From Promethearchaeota archaeon (GTDB lineage Archaea; Asgardarchaeota; Lokiarchaeia; Sigyniarchaeales; SOKP01): 35,587 nucleotides of DNA. The stretch is taken from the NCBI GenBank assembly GCA_004524725.1, contig SDNW01000013.1:1-35587 (forward strand), in the 5' to 3' direction. The notes under the pieces were generated by a model, which saw nothing but the letters and a program-made list of their open reading frames with translations, made no database searches and was not told where the DNA came from. Each line of letters begins with the position of its first letter. Within the stretch, counting starts at the first letter, position 1. Below are positions 25,445 through 32,655 of the stretch, piece after piece. The translations under genes were made by a program, and so were the position numbers.

Positions 25445-25822
25445 TTAATCAGATTTTCCTGTTAGTTTATTCAGCTTCCAATGAAACCAAAGATCTCCCA
25501 GTAGTTGGATAGTTCCGGGAATCAATGCAATAAATGCACCCAATACAATGTATATTATAGATATTACGACAAACCAAATGATAGCACTCTTTAAAAAAGG
25601 CTTTATTGGATCCCTGATCGGTACTGGATATAATAATATGATACTAAGAACATTAATCGCAATTACAATAATCATTGAGATCATGGCGTCAAAGAAAAAA
25701 GTCCCAGGGAAATAAATGTACCATAAAATTGCTAAGAATATTGCTGTTACATTACATAGAGCGATCCATACCATAAAAGTTGGAATAAAGCTTTTAGGCG
25801 CATCTTTTTTTGCCAGTGTCAT
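25445..25822 (-). CDS. Small membrane protein of unknown function
   Basis: The 125-residue protein has three long hydrophobic segments (about residues 15-38, 42-66 and 78-108), the last perhaps a hairpin, and a charged C-terminus (HWKLNKLTGKSD). No family is recognised. ATG start. It lies convergent to ahcY after 96 bases and divergent from the profilin-like gene, so it is likely a single-gene unit. Confidence 0.6.
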   Translation of the reverse strand: MTLAKKDAPKSFIPTFMVWIALCNVTAIFLAILWYIYFPGTFFFDAMISMIIVIAINVLSIILLYPVPIRDPIKPFLKSAIIWFVVISIIYIVLGAFIALIPGTIQLLGDLWFHWKLNKLTGKSD

Positions 25823-25990
25823 AATATTAAGGATGGGATTTTTCTTAAAAAAGCTTTATATTAAAAATCATAAAAAAAAAATAGGCTATCATTTCTGAAT
25901 ATTATTACTTCATAGATGTGAAGTTACGTAAAACACTGCTCCATTTCTAATACTAACCTTTATTTCGAATTGATTCAATTAATATATTGT

Positions 25991-26371
25991 ATGAATGAAA
26001 TAAAAGGAATTATTGAAGATATTGGAATCTCAGCTCTAGAACACAATATTAAAATTGCGGCTCTTGCAGTTATATCCAGTTCAGGCAAATTAATTCATCA
26101 AACTGAAAATTTCGATTTAAAAAATCAAGTAAATTCTGTGCTAAAGGTCATAAATGGAGAGAAAGCCATGATATTAAATGATATAGAATTCATAATTCAA
26201 GGTAATCCTTCTGACGGAATGATTGGAACAAATAAGGCGGGAATGGGGTATGTAATAATCATTCCTTTTAAAGGAGGCTTACTAATAGCATATGCACTGC
26301 CTCAAGCAGAGCCAATTAAAGCATTAACTTTTCTTAAATCTTTTATTGTTAGGCTAGATGGTAAGATTTAG
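25991..26371 (+). CDS. Profilin-like (or roadblock-like) small protein
   Basis: The 126-residue protein has the strand-helix order of the profilin fold: an N-terminal helix (MNEIKGIIEDIGISALEHN), strands IAALAVISSSGKLIHQTENFD, a helix LKNQVNSVLKVING, the strand pair MILNDIEFIIQGN...MIGTNKAGMGYVIIIPFKGGLLIAYAL, and a C-terminal helix IKALTFLKSFIVRL. The spacing of 'G-x-L/V...F' and 'G.GYVII...GGLLIAYA' resembles profilin, where these strands face actin. Asgard archaea encode profilins that bind their own actins, but roadblock proteins share a similar topology, so the call is a pattern match only. The ATG at 25991 is chosen over an in-frame TTG seven codons earlier, because the earlier residues do not extend the helix. 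No actin gene is nearby. Confidence 0.5.
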   Translation: MNEIKGIIEDIGISALEHNIKIAALAVISSSGKLIHQTENFDLKNQVNSVLKVINGEKAMILNDIEFIIQGNPSDGMIGTNKAGMGYVIIIPFKGGLLIAYALPQAEPIKALTFLKSFIVRLDGKI

Positions 26372-26445
26372 TAATTTAAAAAAGAAGATTCTTATCAATC
26401 TTTTTTATTAGTTCATTGTCATCCGCAACTTCATCTAAGATTTAT

Positions 26446-27477
26446 TTATTGGTTTGGATACAAAATTCCCGAAACCTCAATATTCCCATAAATTTCTTCT
26501 GCTAAAGCCATTAAACCATCGAACCCAATAGGTTCATCTTTTAATCTATCCGATTCCCAAATCTTTATTGTTTTAAATTCTTCTTTAATTTTCATAAGAT
26601 ATTTTTGCTGTATTGAAGAAATTTGTCCACAAAATTTACATTTTTTAGCGTGTTTTTTAGGAATTAGCATATTTATGTGAACTGCATCAAGTTCAATATA
26701 TTTAGCTGTTAAATCTCTTGCTCTTTTGATTTCTTCGAAGCTTGGCTTTTCAGCAATCGATACTAATCGAAGTGAACCAACCCTATGGATAAGTTCAGTT
26801 ATCCTTTCTCCCCGTTGTTCAAGTTCTACCATCATATTAAATATTTCTTTACCAAGTTCTTTTCGTTTTTCATAGTCATCGAAGGGTTTAATTATCTGTC
26901 TAAAAACTTTCGAGAAGTTTCGAATAGCACCCTTAATGGAATTATAAAAATTTAAAGAATATTTCATTACTACCTTAACTTGGTCCTCGGGTATTTCAAA
27001 CAGAGCCACCATATTTCCAGTGGGAGGAAAATCCGCCACAATTATATCAAATTGAATGTCTTGGCTATTAATATCTTCTGCATCTAAAATTTTTTGAAAA
27101 AACATAGCATTCTTTAAGGCAAGTGGAATACTATCTGCGGTAAAGGTGGTGTCTATGAATTTCTCGATTTGAGGGATCATTCCTACGATTGGCATTTGCT
27201 TCATTAAGTTTTTCATTTTTTCAATTAGATCTCGTGTATATTCTTCGGCATAAACATTAGGATCGGGCTCAATTGCCCATAAATTCCTCGTTAAAGCGGT
27301 TATTTTATTTCCCACCTCTATGGAAAATATGTCGCTTATATTATGAGCAATATCAAATGAGATTAACAAGATTTTTTTGTTTGGTAAATCATTTGCTAAC
27401 TTTACCGCAGTTGCAGCGCTAATTGAGGATTTCCCAACACCACCTTTTCCACCGAATACTATAATTGACTCAATCAT
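26446..27477 (-). CDS. Get3/ArsA-type ATPase
   Basis: The 343-residue protein is a deviant-Walker ATPase. Its P-loop GGKGGVGKSSIS (residues 9-20) includes the signature lysine of this class, SFDIAHNISDIF (40-51) is the A-loop/switch I region, ADFPPTGNMVAL (148-159) matches the DTAPTGH switch II of Get3/ArsA, and C280 and C283 (KKCKFCG) form the CxxC that holds the zinc-bridged Get3 dimer. In eukaryotes Get3 carries tail-anchored membrane proteins; archaeal homologues bind similar hydrophobic tails, while ArsA pumps arsenite. The single ATPase half and CxxC favour Get3 over duplicated bacterial ArsA. In switch II the usual histidine of PTGH is asparagine. It is convergent with the profilin-like gene. 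Confidence 0.88.
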   Translation of the reverse strand: MIESIIVFGGKGGVGKSSISAATAVKLANDLPNKKILLISFDIAHNISDIFSIEVGNKITALTRNLWAIEPDPNVYAEEYTRDLIEKMKNLMKQMPIVGMIPQIEKFIDTTFTADSIPLALKNAMFFQKILDAEDINSQDIQFDIIVADFPPTGNMVALFEIPEDQVKVVMKYSLNFYNSIKGAIRNFSKVFRQIIKPFDDYEKRKELGKEIFNMMVELEQRGERITELIHRVGSLRLVSIAEKPSFEEIKRARDLTAKYIELDAVHINMLIPKKHAKKCKFCGQISSIQQKYLMKIKEEFKTIKIWESDRLKDEPIGFDGLMALAEEIYGNIEVSGILYPNQ

Positions 27478-28033
27478 AATTGCACTGTTAAAAATTAAGG
27501 CTCTAATAAAATAAACTAATTATTCAATAATAAAATATCTTTATAACTTTGTTTTCAAATAAAAATTAAACTTATCATTTAAAATCAGTTTTTTTATTCG
27601 GAAAGAATAATAATTTCCCAGAAAATTTGCTCTCCTTAATTGAGGAGTCTTTTTCAAAATAGAAATAAAATCTGCCAATATCTGTAGTAATCTTATATTT
27701 AAGTTTTGTATTATTCTGACCACTAAAAATTTTTTTAAGTAATTTATTATTCCAATAAAGACTCATCATCGATTATATCAATGCGGGATTTAAAAAAAGA
27801 CATCTCATGAGGATATTATTATCTTATTATCTTAATTTTTACGATCTTTAGAGATTACTAAAAAATAAATGGAATGAAATATTTTATAAATTTAGTCATC
27901 TCAAAAAGATGATTTTTATATAAAAAATTAAAAAGATGATTAATTTAATTCGAATTTAATTATATAATACCTAATTAACTTAAATCAAATTATAATATCA
28001 TTCTTGTTAAATTTATTAAATTATTTGAAAAAT
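27478..28033. other. Long AT-rich intergenic region upstream of dnaG
   Basis: Apart from one weak small frame on the minus strand (27575-27769), these 556 bases show no protein gene. The segment 27780-28033 is over 75 percent A+T by eye and holds several TATA-like stretches; AATTATATAATACC near 27957-27970 is the best placed for dnaG, 60-75 bases before its ATG. The sequence AAAAAGATGATT occurs twice (near 27904 and 27931) as a short direct repeat of unknown meaning. Confidence 0.4.
27575..27769 (-). CDS. Possible small protein, 64 residues
   Basis: The frame starts with two ATG codons and encodes a basic peptide with a central strand-like segment (TKLKYKITTDIGRFYFYFEK) and a lysine-rich end. 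Composition is compatible with a protein, but no family is recognised and frames of this length arise by chance in AT-rich DNA. It lies upstream of, and on the same strand as, the Get3-like gene with about 97 bases between. Confidence 0.25.
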   Translation of the reverse strand: MMSLYWNNKLLKKIFSGQNNTKLKYKITTDIGRFYFYFEKDSSIKESKFSGKLLFFPNKKTDFK

Positions 28034-29276
28034 ATGAATTTGGAAGTGATCAAGATTACTAATAATCAAACTGATTTTACAACTAAGTACATAATAGAAA
28101 CAAAATTTAAAATTAAGGGTGTGGTTGAGAAGAGCGACATCGTTGGGGCTATTTTTGGCCAGAGATTATAAGTTATCCACATGCCTCATCGGCATAATCG
28201 GCTAAACTGAAGGTCTTCTATTAGATCTCGATTTAAGAGATTTGCAAAAATCGGGACGGATAGGAAGAATAGAGGTTGAAAATGAATCCAAAGAAGGAAT
28301 TTCTGAGGGTTCCATTAGCATACCAAGTAGCCTTACACGAAAAGAAACAGCTCTTCTTGCTGCAACAGTTGAGACCGTTACCAGGGTAGGTCCTTGTGAA
28401 GCGGAAATTAAACTCCTTGGAATAAAGGACGTTAGAGAAACAAAACGGAAGAAGATAATAGAACGAGCCGCTGAATTGTTAAAAGAATGGGATCAAAAAT
28501 CATTAGAACCTAGTGAAATTGAGGAAAGGATCGAAACAGATATTAAATTAGGAGAAATTATTTCATGGGGGCCTGATGGATTACCGGCGGGACCAGATGC
28601 AGAATCTAACCCTGAACTAATTATCGTGGAAGGAAGAGCAGATGTTTTAAATTTATTACGAATTGGAATTAAAAATACTGTTGCTGTACAAGGGACTCAA
28701 GTTCCTAAGTCTGTAATTGATTTAGCAGAAAAAAAGTCTTCAGTAACCGCATTTTTAGATGGTGACAGAGGGGGAACCATTATTTTAAATGAATTGCAGC
28801 AATTAACCAAACTTAGTTTTATCGCTAGAGCGCCTGAAGGTTATGAAGTTGAAGAATTAACAAGAAAACAATTGATAAAAGCGCTACAAAATAAAAAACC
28901 CGCAGAAGGTTATATCGAAGAGGAATATAAAGAAGAGAAAAAGACGTCTGAAAGTACAGTTGATTCTTTCTTAGAAAAATCATTAAAAAAATTGAAAGTT
29001 AAAAATCAAGAACCAATTATTATAACTCTTCGAGAGATAGAACCAGGACAAAGTATAGGATTAAATAAAAATTCTGAAATACAATTTAATCTTCCAGTTG
29101 GAGAATTATATGATAATCTCTCTAAATTTAAGAACACCCAATACCTCATAATTTATGGCATTTTGACTAGCAGACTTCTCTCCCTCGCATTAGGTATGAA
29201 AATCAAATTTATTGCTTGTAAAAATAAAGAAGAAGATTTAAGAATCCCAGATCAGATATTTGTCTATTCCTTTTAA
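28034..29276 (+). CDS. dnaG: DnaG-type primase interrupted by a 43-nt BHB intron (exons 28034-28162 and 28206-29276)
   Basis: Joined exons encode 399 residues. Exon 1 (43 residues, ATG start) gives KYIIETKFKIKGVVEKSDIVGAIFGQ, the expected N-terminus of archaeal DnaG. Its frame meets TAA two codons into the insertion. Exon 2 resumes in another frame with TEGLLLDLDLRDLQKSGRIG, so the splice rebuilds the conserved FGQTEGLL. The Toprim domain has E185 in VEGRADV and D228 and D230 in FLDGDRGG, the metal-binding residues. A linker about residues 255-300 is charged and the C-terminal ~100 residues form a separate domain. Archaeal DnaG is associated with primer synthesis and, in several species, with the RNA exosome. 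Without splicing, the longest product would start at a TTG at 28242 and lack 55 residues. The gene stands alone, convergent with osmC-like. Confidence 0.9.
28163..28205 (+). other. Archaeal pre-mRNA intron with bulge-helix-bulge splice motif, inside dnaG
   Basis: The 43-nt insertion is not a multiple of three and brings an in-frame stop. Its borders fold into a BHB: central helix GGCC (28157-28160, exon) with GGCU (28200-28203, intron; three Watson-Crick pairs and one G-U), bulge AGA (28161-28163), inner helix GATTAT (28164-28169) with ATAATC (28194-28199), and second bulge AAA (28204-28206). Cleavage after the second base of each bulge removes exactly 28163-28205 and restores the DnaG frame. 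Inside, ATGCC and GGCAT (28180-28184 and 28191-28195) could form an alternative small hairpin. The outer exon helix is weak (U-rich against CUGAAG), so this is a relaxed form of the motif. Removal would need the tRNA-splicing endonuclease and RtcB-type ligase. Confidence 0.88.
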
Positions 29277-29299
29277 TTTAACCTAAAAAATTTTCTTCC

Positions 29300-29308
29300 T
29301 TTTTTTTT
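29300..29308 (+). terminator. Oligo-T terminator after dnaG
   Basis: Nine T in a row lie 24 bases after the dnaG stop, a typical archaeal termination signal. It falls just beyond the 3' end of the convergent OsmC gene. Confidence 0.5.
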
Positions 29309-29312
29309 TATT

Positions 29313-29729
29313 TTATTCATTAATCTCTAATTCAATAGGTATACCATTTATTAACGAATCAGATAACGGACAGTGAGATTGAAAGATAGACTTACAGTAT
29401 TCAAAGGCGGCTTTCGATTTTTCGTCTTCAACATGAAGCTCTACTTTTACTAAAATGTGGACTAATTTTAAAAGCATTTTTGGTCCTTTGTGTTTCAACT
29501 TCCCTTCTACCATTACTTTATAATCAGAAAATTTAACCTTATTTTTATTAAGACAAAAAATAAGCGATGAGGCAATACAACTACCTGTTCCTATTAAAAA
29601 ATATTCTATCGGACTTGGTCCTTGGTCATCTCCATGAAATGATTTGGGTTCATCAATAATTACTTCTTTAAAATGTCTTACATTAGCTTTGAATTGTTGA
29701 TTTCCTTGATAGCTTAATGTGATTTTCAT
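29313..29729 (-). CDS. OsmC/Ohr-family peroxide-reducing protein
   Basis: The 138-residue protein has the OsmC fold with both catalytic cysteines: C51 in YFLIGTGSCIASSL and C120 in FQSHCPLSDSL. The preceding GDDQGPSPIEY is the usual loop with the (G/E)..P(S/T)P.E motif. Members reduce organic peroxides or act on acyl/hydroperoxide substrates using dithiol donors. Length is standard and the ATG start is clear. It follows secE on the same strand after 60 bases, where many archaea carry spt5/nusG, so its presence there looks like a local replacement and not a functional link. Confidence 0.9.
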   Translation of the reverse strand: MKITLSYQGNQQFKANVRHFKEVIIDEPKSFHGDDQGPSPIEYFLIGTGSCIASSLIFCLNKNKVKFSDYKVMVEGKLKHKGPKMLLKLVHILVKVELHVEDEKSKAAFEYCKSIFQSHCPLSDSLINGIPIELEINE

Positions 29730-29789
29730 ACAATAATTCTATAAAAAGGAAATTAAAAAGTTTTTGATACAATACGTAGGGATAAGTTC

Positions 29790-30047
29790 TTATGCATATC
29801 CAATATTAAGAGCATTATTCACTATGGTAAATATAAGCTGGATAACATAGGAGATTGCACCTAAAAGAACTAATCCTATGATACAAATCTTGAAGATAGT
29901 AAAATAATCCTTTCTAGACGGTTTATTCGCTATTTTGATAATTCTCTTAGTATTTTGAAAAAATAATCCTATTCTCTCATACAAGGATAATTTTTTCTTT
30001 TTATCGTATGATGAATATTTATCGTATTTAGGATAGGAGTTTGACAC
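29790..30047 (-). CDS. secE: Protein translocase subunit SecE/Sec61-gamma
   Basis: The 85-residue protein has the SecE/Sec61-gamma form: an amphipathic helix SLYERIGLFFQNTKRIIKIANKPSRKDYFTIFKI (about residues 21-54), where KPSRKD matches the conserved (R/K)KP(S/T)..E(F/Y) turn, followed by one membrane helix (IIGLVLLGAISYVIQLIFTIV, about 56-76). An extra Ser/Tyr/Lys-rich N-terminus of 20 residues precedes it. The frame starts with GTG at 30047; no ATG fits. SecE clamps the SecY channel. It lies 46 bases after ftsY, linking the two protein-export genes. Confidence 0.88.
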   Translation of the reverse strand: MSNSYPKYDKYSSYDKKKKLSLYERIGLFFQNTKRIIKIANKPSRKDYFTIFKICIIGLVLLGAISYVIQLIFTIVNNALNIGYA

Positions 30048-30093
30048 AAATAAATTAAATCTATATGTTTAAAAAATTTAACTGTTCAATTGT

Positions 30094-30999
30094 TTAGCCT
30101 TCATTTGTACCTAAAATGCTTGAAATGAAAAAATCTCGATCAAAAGGTTTAAGATCGTCATATTTTTGCCCAGTTCCCACAAAAATGATAGGCTTTCTTG
30201 TTTCACAAGAAATAGATAATGCTGATCCTCCTTTGGTATCCGCATCTAATTTAGTTAAAATATTTGCGTCTATTCCAACATTGCGATTAAACTCTTTTGC
30301 TTGGTTTAAAGCATCATTTCCTGCAAGACTGTCACCTACAAATACGACTAAATCGGGATCCGCAACCCTCACAATTTTTTGCATTTCTATCATTAAATTT
30401 TTATTGCTTACTTGTCTACCTGCTGTATCTACTAAAACAACATCAATCTTTTTGGCAGAGGCATGATTTATTGCATCATAAGCTACACTCGCAGGATCTG
30501 ATTTATATTCATGCTTTATAACTCTTATACCCACATTGTTCATGTGATATGTAAGTTGTTCTATTGCAGCTGCTCGAAAGGTATCTGAGGCAGAAGCTAC
30601 TGAGGAGATATTATGTTTTTTCAAATAGTATGCTAATTTTGCTATCGTGGTAGTTTTCCCCGTTCCATTCACACCCAGAAAAACCATGACATAAGGTTGC
30701 CCTTTTTCATTCTTTTTTCTAATCTCTTCAATTAGATCGATATCTTTCTCAGGAGTCAAAATCTCGGTTATAATACCCTTCAAGATATCAAATAAATATC
30801 TTTTTCTTGAAGATAATAAACCAATTTGCTCATTCCTGAGAGACTCTTTAATTTTTGAAGTGATTTGATCGGCGGTTTCTGTTGCAACATCATTACTGAT
30901 AAGTAATAAATTTAGTTCCCCTAAAGTTTTGTCCAAGTTCTCTTCTGAAAGAGTTTTTTTGACAAAGATCGAAAAAGTAGATTTTAATTTCTCAAGCAT
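30094..30999 (-). CDS. ftsY: Signal recognition particle receptor FtsY
   Basis: The 301-residue protein is the SRP-receptor GTPase that docks SRP-ribosome complexes at the SecY channel. An N domain of four helices (residues 1-90) is followed by the G domain with GVNGTGKT (109-116), the I-box-type segment SASDTFRAAAIEQL (136-149), DTAGRQ (191-196), TKLDADTKGG (249-258) and the C-terminal GTGQKYDDLKPFD. It lacks the acidic A domain of bacterial FtsY, as is usual in archaea. The ATG overlaps the pfdA stop by one base (TAATG), indicating coupled translation within the eif6-LX-pfdA-ftsY-secE group. Confidence 0.96.
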   Translation of the reverse strand: MLEKLKSTFSIFVKKTLSEENLDKTLGELNLLLISNDVATETADQITSKIKESLRNEQIGLLSSRKRYLFDILKGIITEILTPEKDIDLIEEIRKKNEKGQPYVMVFLGVNGTGKTTTIAKLAYYLKKHNISSVASASDTFRAAAIEQLTYHMNNVGIRVIKHEYKSDPASVAYDAINHASAKKIDVVLVDTAGRQVSNKNLMIEMQKIVRVADPDLVVFVGDSLAGNDALNQAKEFNRNVGIDANILTKLDADTKGGSALSISCETRKPIIFVGTGQKYDDLKPFDRDFFISSILGTNEG

Positions 31000-31421
31000 T
31001 AAGACTTCCTTTGATCCATTCTATTTTGGAGTTCTTGAGACATCCCTTGCAAATTTAAATCTAAAAGTTGAATTCTTTCGGTTAAGAATTTTATTTGTTC
31101 GCTGTGCTGGGACATTAACTTATCAATAAATTCGATTGATTCTGCTACGTTCTTTTCAATAACCGTATCTTGATTGATATACAATAATACCTTTTCAGTA
31201 TCTTTAATCGATGCTCTAATATTTACTAAACCTCCGATAGGTACCAAAATTTCATCATCCGTGTTCACTCCCGCTTTTAGATTTTCTAACGTGCTTTTAG
31301 TCGTCCGTAAATTGCTCAGCGATGCATTAACGATTTCTAATTGACCTTCAAGCATTTCACGTTGTTCTTTTAGATATCTAAATTGATATAATTGTCTTTC
31401 AAAATTCTGGGAATTTTCCAT
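30999..31421 (-). CDS. pfdA: Prefoldin alpha subunit
   Basis: The 140-residue protein is two long coiled-coil helices (residues about 5-55 and 85-135) joined by a beta-hairpin region with GVNTDDEILVPIGGLVNIRASIKDTEKVLLYI, the diagnostic central part of prefoldin alpha. (P/V)(I/L)G....(V/I).A.(L/I).(D)..KV is the conserved hairpin pattern. Prefoldin binds nascent unfolded proteins and passes them to the thermosome. ATG start is 29 bases after the LX stop; the stop overlaps ftsY by one base. Confidence 0.93.
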   Translation of the reverse strand: MENSQNFERQLYQFRYLKEQREMLEGQLEIVNASLSNLRTTKSTLENLKAGVNTDDEILVPIGGLVNIRASIKDTEKVLLYINQDTVIEKNVAESIEFIDKLMSQHSEQIKFLTERIQLLDLNLQGMSQELQNRMDQRKS

Positions 31422-31450
31422 GGTTTATTACCTAAAATATTTTTAATAAC

Positions 31451-31678
31451 TTATTGAGATAGCTCACGAATGAGATAATCCTGACATTCTTCAGGCGAGA
31501 TCTCTTTGATCTCTTGGATGTTAATTTGTCTTCGATATATTCCTATCGATGTAATTTGGCTAACAGCTTTTTCTAACGCGTCCTCTTCTTTTAACGCTCG
31601 AACTTCCTTTCGAAATAAATATTTCTTATTTTGTTTACGATAGGTACCAATAATTCGAAAAATTTTTATTTCTGACAT
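31451..31678 (-). CDS. rplX: Large ribosomal subunit protein LX (L20a/eL20)
   Basis: The 75-residue protein matches archaeal LX: KIFRIIGTYRKQNKKYLFRKEVRALKEEDALEKAVSQITSIGIYRRQINIQEIKEI. The opening (F/R)(I/V).G.......F.KEv.A..E..A.e..y...GS.. pattern and its place between eif6 and pfdA are conserved across archaea. LX corresponds to eukaryotic eL20 and sits near eIF6 on the 50S subunit. ATG start; 109 bases separate it from the eif6 stop. Confidence 0.9.
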   Translation of the reverse strand: MSEIKIFRIIGTYRKQNKKYLFRKEVRALKEEDALEKAVSQITSIGIYRRQINIQEIKEISPEECQDYLIRELSQ

Positions 31679-31787
31679 AAGATATCAAGTATTTAGTCTC
31701 AATGAGAATAAAATAGATAATTTACATAAAAATATTAAATTTTTCTTTTTTTTTTAAAAAGATAAACCATTTGGAAGGACTTTATCG

Positions 31788-32468
31788 TTATAAACCTAAA
31801 ACATCAGTTAAACGCATCATTTCGGGTCCAGTACATGCTAGACCAAATATTCCGCTTGTATCATTTGCAACAACTCCAGAGGCTATATAAGGGATTCCTC
31901 TATTTACAGTAGAGACATCGATTTCGTTAACTTTTAAAATAGAGCGGATATATTCGACATCATCATCCGTACTAAGTGGATGGACAACACAACCTTTGTT
32001 ATTTGCTAAAGAGATGGATCCAGGGAGGCTAAGATCTGCAAATTCATATACTACGGTTTCTACGTTTAATATATCTTCAATTCTCTCGCGATAATCTTTT
32101 AACAAAGAGCTAATAATTGCCCCATTATCATTACATAAAATCAAATTCCCATAAGCATTGTCAATTGAGTCTAATACCCCAATATTTATCGATTCATCTA
32201 CTTCTTTTATATAGGATTTTAGATTCTCTAACTCATCATCTCTTAAAATATGGGGAACAATAATCCCATTTTTATTGCTAGTGATATATACTCCAATAAG
32301 AGGGGAATTATTTATCGTTAGAGGAAAGAGGGGCTCAGTAAATACGTTTCTAAATTCATTTAAAGTACTGTTTAATAAAGTTGGCGGATATAACCCAAAA
32401 AGATTGTTAATCTCTAAATATACCCCAATAGTATTCCTTCCGAATATCTGGTACTTTAAAATTGACAT
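31788..32468 (-). CDS. eif6: Translation initiation factor aIF6
   Basis: The 226-residue protein is the ribosome anti-association factor of archaea and eukaryotes. Five alpha/beta repeats form its propeller; segments include NNSPLIGVYITSNKNGIIVPHI, the repeated GNLILCNDNGAIIS and SLANNKGCVVHPLSTDDDVEYI, and the closing YIASGVVANDTSGIFGLACTGPEM. aIF6 binds the large subunit beside uL14 and keeps 30S away until late assembly. It begins the eif6-LX-pfdA-ftsY-secE group. In many archaea L39e and L31e precede it; here a divergent gene follows instead, so those two must be elsewhere. Confidence 0.96.
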   Translation of the reverse strand: MSILKYQIFGRNTIGVYLEINNLFGLYPPTLLNSTLNEFRNVFTEPLFPLTINNSPLIGVYITSNKNGIIVPHILRDDELENLKSYIKEVDESINIGVLDSIDNAYGNLILCNDNGAIISSLLKDYRERIEDILNVETVVYEFADLSLPGSISLANNKGCVVHPLSTDDDVEYIRSILKVNEIDVSTVNRGIPYIASGVVANDTSGIFGLACTGPEMMRLTDVLGL

Positions 32469-32655
32469 TATATAGATTTAAAATCAACTATCTTTTGTTA
32501 GATAACATTTTAAACCATAAATATTTTATTAATACGGAAGAACTAGTAAAAAGTCAAAAAATTAAACCGAGAGAACCTCCAAAATCCATCCAACCGCAAG
32601 GAAGCTTTACCATAATTGTGAATGTTTATTAATGAATACTGATCAATAATTATTT
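32469..32655. promoter_or_regulatory. Divergent promoter region of the eif6 group and the CocE-like gene
   Basis: These 187 bases contain no gene. A-T stretches close to 32515-32530 (AAATATTTTATTAATACGG) could be a TATA box on either strand. A short GC-richer block with AACCGAGAGAACCTCC lies at 32565-32580. Nothing resembling L31e or L39e is encoded. Confidence 0.3.

Noticed and set aside
27541-27723. A 60-residue frame overlapping the small minus-strand frame before the Get3-like gene
   Set aside because: It lies in another frame of the same bases, with no recognisable feature; at most one of the two can be coding.
28242-29276. dnaG as a shorter gene beginning at TTG 28242
   Set aside because: The conserved N-terminal DnaG sequence is encoded upstream in two pieces, and the BHB-guided splice joins it in frame.
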